From contig JBAXRT010000114.1 in the NCBI GenBank assembly GCA_037131065.1, positions 1-9,801 of the forward strand: DNA of 9,801 nt, in the 5' to 3' direction. Source of the stretch: JBAXRT01 sp037131065. GTDB taxonomy: Bacteria; Bacteroidota; Bacteroidia; Bacteroidales; FEN-979. The stretch's first letter is position 1; every line of letters starts with the position of its first letter. A program made the translations under genes and the position numbers. Positions 5,912 to 9,801 of the stretch are shown here, piece by piece. The notes beneath the pieces are model-generated. The model had not been told where the DNA came from. It did not search any database and saw only the letters and a list, made by a program, of their open reading frames with translations.

Positions 5912-6736
5912 ATGGAAAAGGTTGTGCTGATCACCGGGGCGGCATCCGGACTGGGAAGAGCCCTTGCAGGGAAATTTCTTTCGGAAGGATACCTGGTCAT
6001 CGCCACTGATCTCGATACCGAAGGACTCAGGTCATTGCCTGGAAATGGCGAAGTTCTGCGGATTGCAATGGATGTTACTTCGGAGGAATCGGTGAAACAG
6101 GCATTCCGCGAAGTGAAGGAGAGAGGTCTTGCCATTGACGTCATCATAAACAATGCCGGGATCGATAAGTATTTCCCCCTCAGCGAAGCTCCTTTAAGCG
6201 AGTTTAAAAAAATTTTTGAAGTCAATCTCTTCGGAGGTTACTGCGTCAACCAGGTATTTCTTCCGATCGTAAGGAGCCCCGGGGGCAGGATCATCCACAT
6301 CAGCAGCGAAAGCCTGAATCTCACCATTCCTTTCATGACCTACCCGCTCACCAAGAAAGCATTGGAGGGATATGCAAAAGTCATCCGGCAGGAACTCAGG
6401 TTTCATGGTATCGATGTTGTCCTTGTCAGGCCGGGAGCGATTCAGACAAGATTGCTGGAGACGGTGAAAAGTCTGCAGTCTGCAGTCGGCAGTCAGCGGT
6501 CGGAAATTGGAAAATGGAAATTGGAGAAGCAACTCTGGAAATTTGCAGAGGGAGCGGCAAAGGAGATCGGGAAAACACTTTCGCCTGAAGAGGTCGCAGG
6601 TTTTGTGTTCAGGGTTTCGGAAATAAAAAATCCCTCTGCGGTTTACAGGATCAATAACATGCTCCAATTAAAAATTGCTGCTTTCCTTCCGTTCAGCCTG
6701 ACCGAATGGGTCATCAGAAGAAGACTGACAAAATAG
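5912..6736 (+). CDS. Short-chain dehydrogenase/reductase (SDR)
   Basis: A 274-residue classical SDR. It has the cofactor motif TGAASGLG (8-15), D33 in ATDLD, which favours NAD(H), the DV element at 54-55, NNAG at 80-83, the helix asparagine N105, catalytic serine around S131 in HISSES, and the YPLTK active-site pair Y144/K148, followed by RPGAI (173-177). The open frame extends to 5792, but those 40 residues overlap the flavoprotein gene and are not SDR-like. ATG 5912, 1 nt after the preceding stop, is the supported start. Residues about 187-205 (SLQSAVGSQRSEIGKWKLE), in the variable substrate-lid region after RPGAI, are encoded by an array of 7-bp repeats. The C-terminal 25 residues (LQLKIAAFLPFSLTEWVIRR) are amphipathic and may touch the membrane. 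The substrate is unknown; it is the last gene of the operon and converges on ftsZ. Confidence 0.88.
   Translation: MEKVVLITGAASGLGRALAGKFLSEGYLVIATDLDTEGLRSLPGNGEVLRIAMDVTSEESVKQAFREVKERGLAIDVIINNAGIDKYFPLSEAPLSEFKKIFEVNLFGGYCVNQVFLPIVRSPGGRIIHISSESLNLTIPFMTYPLTKKALEGYAKVIRQELRFHGIDVVLVRPGAIQTRLLETVKSLQSAVGSQRSEIGKWKLEKQLWKFAEGAAKEIGKTLSPEEVAGFVFRVSEIKNPSAVYRINNMLQLKIAAFLPFSLTEWVIRRRLTK
6474..6526 (+). repeat. Composite array of two 7-bp tandem repeat families inside the SDR gene
   Basis: Four heptamers run from 6474 to 6501: TGCAGTC, TGCAGTC, GGCAGTC and AGCGGTC, with a GTC just before them. Immediately after come GGAAATT, GGAAAAT and GGAAATT (6502-6522) and a partial GGAG. Both families have the same 7-bp period although their sequences differ. 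The array stays in frame with the dehydrogenase. It resembles low-complexity heptamer arrays I recall from intergenic regions of environmental Bacteroidota, but I cannot verify that here. Confidence 0.75.
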
Positions 6737-6747
6737 ATTGTAAAGAC

Positions 6748-8367
6748 CTAATCGACGTTCTTGTGCAGGAACGAGTTCTCGCTCCTGATCTCAATCGATT
6801 TATCCGGGTTTTCCGACAGTGTGTATTTCGGGATATGGGATTCCGACGAAGGGGTGACCTCGTTCAGTTCCACATTTCTCCTTTTGTAAGCCGGAATGCT
6901 CTCCAGTTCCTGGAGATTGGTTTCAATCGGCGTGTGGGTCTTAAGTTTTTCGCTCATGGCCCTGAGTTTCATCACCCGCTCGGTTCCTTTCTTATCACCA
7001 TCAGGGAAGTCGGGTCTGACGGGTGCTTCGGGAGGAGAGGAGGGATCGGGGGTGTAACTCATCACCGGTTGCGGTTTCTGCAGGATATCCGATGGCTGGA
7101 GGTCATGAACGAGGATCTCCATGGGTTCCGGCCTGACTTCCGGTTCGACTTTCTCAACCACGAATTCAAAGGTGCGCATAGGGGATTCAGCCACCTCTGC
7201 AATCGGTTCCGGCTCTATGGCCACCGGTTCCGGTTTGGGAGGCTTGAACTTCTTTTCCTCTTTTATTTCAACAAACTCCGGGAAGATCGGATCCTGCGGA
7301 GGTTCCGGAGCCCGTTTTTCGATCTTGGGTTGTTTTAACTCTCCATAAAGGTCATGGACGGTCACATTTTTGGGCCTGTGAGGATCCTTCTCCTTGTGCT
7401 CCTGGTCGAACCCGGTTGCAATAATGGTAACGCTGATCTTGTCGTCGAGGGATTCATCAAACCCGTTACCCCAGATGACCTCGGCAGAAGATTTGGTCCG
7501 GTTCTGTATGTAATCGGTGATCTCGGTGACTTCGTCCATGGTAATTTCCTCTTTGCCGGAGGAGATGTAAAGCAGAAGGTTCTGTGCCCCTTCAATATCG
7601 TTGTTGTCGAGTAATGGTGAACTGAGAGCCTCTTCAACGGCATGCAGCGCACGTTCGGGACCGTTTGCCACTCCTGTTCCCATGATGGCAACGCCGCTCT
7701 CCCTCATCACAGTCTTGACATCCTCAAAGTCAACATTGATATACCCTGCCACCGTGATGATCTCGGCGATACCCTTGGCAGCGGTGGTAAGAACATTGTC
7801 GGCCCGCTTGAATGCTGCCGAAAGGGGAAGGTCGCCGCAAAGTTCACGCAGTTTATCGTTACTGATGATCAGGAGGGCATCAACATGCTGCTTGAGTTGA
7901 CGGATACCATCTTCTGCATACTGACGTCGTTTTCGTCCTTCAAAGGCAAAGGGGATGGTCACAATCCCAACCGTAAGGATATCCATCTCCTTTGAAATCT
8001 GCGCAATCACGGGCGCTGCACCGGTTCCGGTACCTCCTCCGAGACCCGCTGTGATGAAGAGCATCTTGGTGCCCTTTTCGAGCACGGTCCGGATCTCATC
8101 GGTATTCTCAAGCGCCGCGTTTCGTCCGACCGACGGAACCGCTCCCGCGCCCAGGCCACTTGTGAGGTTTGCACCCAGCTGTATCTTGACGGGAACAGGG
8201 CTTGTCTCCATCGCCTGGGCGTCGGTGTTGCAAATAATGAAATCAACCCCCTTGATCCCCTGGCGGTACATGTGATTGACAGCATTGCTGCCCCCTCCGC
8301 CGACACCAATTACCTTAATAATGGAAGATTGGTTCTTGGGCAAATCAAACTTTAGTAAATCGGGCAT
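6748..8367 (-). CDS. ftsZ: Cell division GTPase FtsZ
   Basis: A 539-residue tubulin-like GTPase that polymerises at midcell and recruits the divisome. The N-terminal GTPase domain includes VIGVGGGGSNAVNHM (19-33), the tubulin signature GGGTGTG at 110-116 and RRQYAEDGI. The T7 synergy loop NVDFEDVKTVM (211-221) carries the catalytic acidic residues D213 and D216. The second domain ends near SVTIIATGF (312-320). A long proline- and glutamate-rich disordered linker follows (about 325-485), then the conserved C-terminal peptide IPAYKRRNVEL (491-501), which binds FtsA and other partners. A further 38-residue tail contains YTLSEN and NSFLHKNVD; the long linker and post-motif tail are typical of Bacteroidota. 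ftsZ lies downstream of ftsA on the same strand, 96 bp away. Its stop is 11 bp from the convergent SDR stop. Confidence 0.98.
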   Translation of the reverse strand: MPDLLKFDLPKNQSSIIKVIGVGGGGSNAVNHMYRQGIKGVDFIICNTDAQAMETSPVPVKIQLGANLTSGLGAGAVPSVGRNAALENTDEIRTVLEKGTKMLFITAGLGGGTGTGAAPVIAQISKEMDILTVGIVTIPFAFEGRKRRQYAEDGIRQLKQHVDALLIISNDKLRELCGDLPLSAAFKRADNVLTTAAKGIAEIITVAGYINVDFEDVKTVMRESGVAIMGTGVANGPERALHAVEEALSSPLLDNNDIEGAQNLLLYISSGKEEITMDEVTEITDYIQNRTKSSAEVIWGNGFDESLDDKISVTIIATGFDQEHKEKDPHRPKNVTVHDLYGELKQPKIEKRAPEPPQDPIFPEFVEIKEEKKFKPPKPEPVAIEPEPIAEVAESPMRTFEFVVEKVEPEVRPEPMEILVHDLQPSDILQKPQPVMSYTPDPSSPPEAPVRPDFPDGDKKGTERVMKLRAMSEKLKTHTPIETNLQELESIPAYKRRNVELNEVTPSSESHIPKYTLSENPDKSIEIRSENSFLHKNVD

Positions 8368-8437
8368 GATGATCGGTTTTATCTAGGTTTAAAATTATGG
8401 AGAAACATTTCAGAAAAAATCAGCGATTTGTTTTTTT

Positions 8438-8458
8438 ATTAACACCGTGGTTGTTAAT
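8438..8458. promoter_or_regulatory. Inverted repeat in the ftsA-ftsZ intergenic region
   Basis: The arms ATTAACA and TGTTAAT flank a 7-base centre that itself contains CC/GG complementarity, giving a nearly complete 21-bp palindrome. It lies 5 bp beyond the ftsA stop codon. On the ftsA-ftsZ strand it is followed by a run of A rather than T, so it does not fit an intrinsic terminator for ftsA. It could be an operator, an mRNA processing or attenuation hairpin, or chance in AT-rich DNA. Confidence 0.4.
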
Positions 8459-8463
8459 AGTTC

Positions 8464-9801
8464 TCACTCGACATCATCCTCTTCAAAAATGGCTTTGATC
8501 TTGTCGAGAAAGATATCAGGGAAACGTTTTCCCGGCCTTGCCGGATCCTTGATCTTCTTTTCCTTTACCTTTTTGGTTTTGGTAGCGGTAATGACAGTCT
8601 CCTCTACCTCCACCGGCTCTTCAATCCTGTTCTTGGCCCGCTCCTTTTCATAGCGTTCAACCCCTTCGATCACAAGCCCGATGCCGGTTGCATACATGGG
8701 ACTGGCCATTTCGGCAACAACATCGCTTGCCAGGTGCTCATTCGGATAACCGATCCTGGTATCGAGACCGGTCATGAACTCCGAAAGCTGGGCAACATGT
8801 TTTAACTGGGCTCCGCCGCCGGTAAGGACTATTCCCCCGATGAGTTTCTTCTCATATCCTGAATTCTTGATCTCATAGAAAACATGCTCAATGATCTCCT
8901 CCATCCGGGCCTGGATGATCGAGGCCAGGTTCTTCAGGCTGATCTCCTTCGGGGTCCTCCCGCGCAAGCCGGGAATGGCAACGATCTCCTCCTCACGGTT
9001 CTCCCGTGCCAGCGCCGACCCGAATTTGATCTTCACCTCTTCCGCATGCTTCTTGATGATCGAGCATCCCTCCTTTACATCCTCGGTAATGATATCGCCG
9101 CCCAGGGGGATTACAGCCGTATGCCGGATGATCCCTTCATGGAAAATGGCAATGTCGGAGGTGCCGCCGCCAATATCAACCAGAACAACTCCGGCCTCTT
9201 TTTCCTCTTCACTCAGCACTGCTTCCGCCGATGCAATGGGTTCAAGGATCAGTTCAACCACTTCCAGCCCGGCTTTTCTGACACACTTGTAGATGTTCTT
9301 TGCCGCTGCTGTCTGGCCAATGATGATATGGAAATTTGCATTCAGCGAACTGCCGTTCATTCCCTTGGGCTGGCGGATCCCGTGCTCGCCGTCGACACTG
9401 AACTCCTGAGGGATGACATCCAGGATCTCCTCTCCCGGATTCATATTCAGGTTGTACATGCTGTTGCACAGCTTGTCAATATCCTCCTGGCTGATCTCAG
9501 TCTCTTTGTCTTCTCGGATCATGGTCCCGCGGTGCTGCAGGCTTTTGATGTGCTGCCCGGCAATGCCTACATTCACATATTTGATGTCGACCCCCGATTT
9601 GGCAGAAGCCTCAGCCACGGCCTCTTTGATGGACTGGACCGTATTTTCGATGTTTGCCACTACTCCGCGCTTCACGCCGATGGATGGGACCTTCCCGCAG
9701 CCAAGGATCTCAATTTTTCCGTGTTCGTTTTTCCGGCCGACAATGACCGCTATCTTGGTTGTGCCGATATCAAGACCGACAATGATTCCTGGATTCTTCA
9801 T
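8464..9801 (-). CDS. ftsA: Cell division protein FtsA
   Basis: A 445-residue actin-like ATPase, apparently complete because its ATG is the reverse complement of the last three bases of the window. The ATP-binding motifs are in order: phosphate-1 GLDIGTTKIAV (DIGTTK 11-16), the SHS2/1C-domain region around 80-165, phosphate-2 VDIGGGTSDIAIF (DIGGGTSD 209-216) and adenosine motif LTGGGAQL (326-333). After a charged Lys/Glu-rich linker (about 385-425) the protein ends in PDIFLDKIKAIFEED, which fits the amphipathic membrane-targeting helix of FtsA. FtsA tethers FtsZ filaments to the inner membrane by binding the FtsZ C-terminal peptide and signals to later division proteins. Position directly upstream of ftsZ is the standard dcw arrangement. 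The start is assumed because upstream sequence is not available, but the MKNPGIIVGLDIGTTK opening looks native. Confidence 0.97.
   Translation of the reverse strand: MKNPGIIVGLDIGTTKIAVIVGRKNEHGKIEILGCGKVPSIGVKRGVVANIENTVQSIKEAVAEASAKSGVDIKYVNVGIAGQHIKSLQHRGTMIREDKETEISQEDIDKLCNSMYNLNMNPGEEILDVIPQEFSVDGEHGIRQPKGMNGSSLNANFHIIIGQTAAAKNIYKCVRKAGLEVVELILEPIASAEAVLSEEEKEAGVVLVDIGGGTSDIAIFHEGIIRHTAVIPLGGDIITEDVKEGCSIIKKHAEEVKIKFGSALARENREEEIVAIPGLRGRTPKEISLKNLASIIQARMEEIIEHVFYEIKNSGYEKKLIGGIVLTGGGAQLKHVAQLSEFMTGLDTRIGYPNEHLASDVVAEMASPMYATGIGLVIEGVERYEKERAKNRIEEPVEVEETVITATKTKKVKEKKIKDPARPGKRFPDIFLDKIKAIFEEDDVE

Noticed and set aside
6706..7338. 210-residue open frame on the + strand inside ftsZ
   Set aside because: It is antisense to the FtsZ linker, composed of Arg/Phe/Gly-rich sequence with no recognisable domain. 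The opposite strand is clearly ftsZ.
8426..8458. Intrinsic terminator between ftsA and ftsZ
   Set aside because: On the strand of these genes the hairpin is followed by A residues. A T tract follows it in neither direction, since on the + strand the Ts come before the hairpin.
1..9801. tRNA, rRNA, CRISPR array, transposase or integrase
   Set aside because: I looked for cloverleaf ends, regularly spaced repeats and recombinase motifs and saw none. The only repeats are the yifB ends and the heptamer array.

Overview
The window looks like a chromosomal segment of a Bacteroidota bacterium, probably in or near the Bacteroidales. FtsZ carries a long acidic, proline-rich linker and ends in a conserved motif plus an extra tail, as in that phylum. 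The one clear promoter region has two copies of TACTTTTG, which fits the Bacteroidota -7 consensus TAnnTTTG. No Shine-Dalgarno sequence is obvious before any of the starts I examined, and the core genes are moderately GC-rich. The species cannot be named from this sequence alone.

Left part (1-1110, + strand). The window opens inside the 3' end of a yifB/comM-type Mg-chelatase-like AAA+ ATPase gene. An AT-richer ORF6N-domain gene follows (424-1011). Just after it the last 16 codons and stop of yifB appear a second time (1028-1078), encoding the same peptide with six synonymous differences. This is the most unusual feature of the window. It looks like an insertion into the 3' end of yifB by a small cassette that supplied a replacement end, leaving the other end stranded downstream. 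No integrase is present.

Middle part (1108-6736). A UbiA-family prenyltransferase gene runs leftward. A tight rightward set of five genes starts about 87 bp away: a SAM-dependent methyltransferase, an ABC transporter ATPase of the LolD/MacB type, a heptose-7-phosphate kinase of the RfaE1 type, a geranylgeranyl-reductase-family flavoprotein and a short-chain dehydrogenase. Gaps of 2, 32, 5 and 1 nt suggest one operon. The two sides share a divergent promoter region with inverted TACTTTTG boxes. The theme is probably envelope and isoprenoid-lipid metabolism: prenyl transfer, prenyl-chain reduction, LPS heptose supply and an envelope ABC ATPase. The genes need not form one pathway. The dehydrogenase gene contains an in-frame array of two families of 7-bp repeats.

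Right part (6748-9801, - strand). ftsZ and, upstream of it, ftsA form the end of a division (dcw) cluster read leftward. They are separated by 96 bp containing a 21-bp inverted repeat. ftsA begins at the last base of the window, so ftsQ and mur genes would be expected beyond it. ftsZ and the dehydrogenase gene converge with only 11 bp between their stop codons.

No tRNA, rRNA, CRISPR array or transposase was seen. No gene-free stretch exceeds 300 bases.
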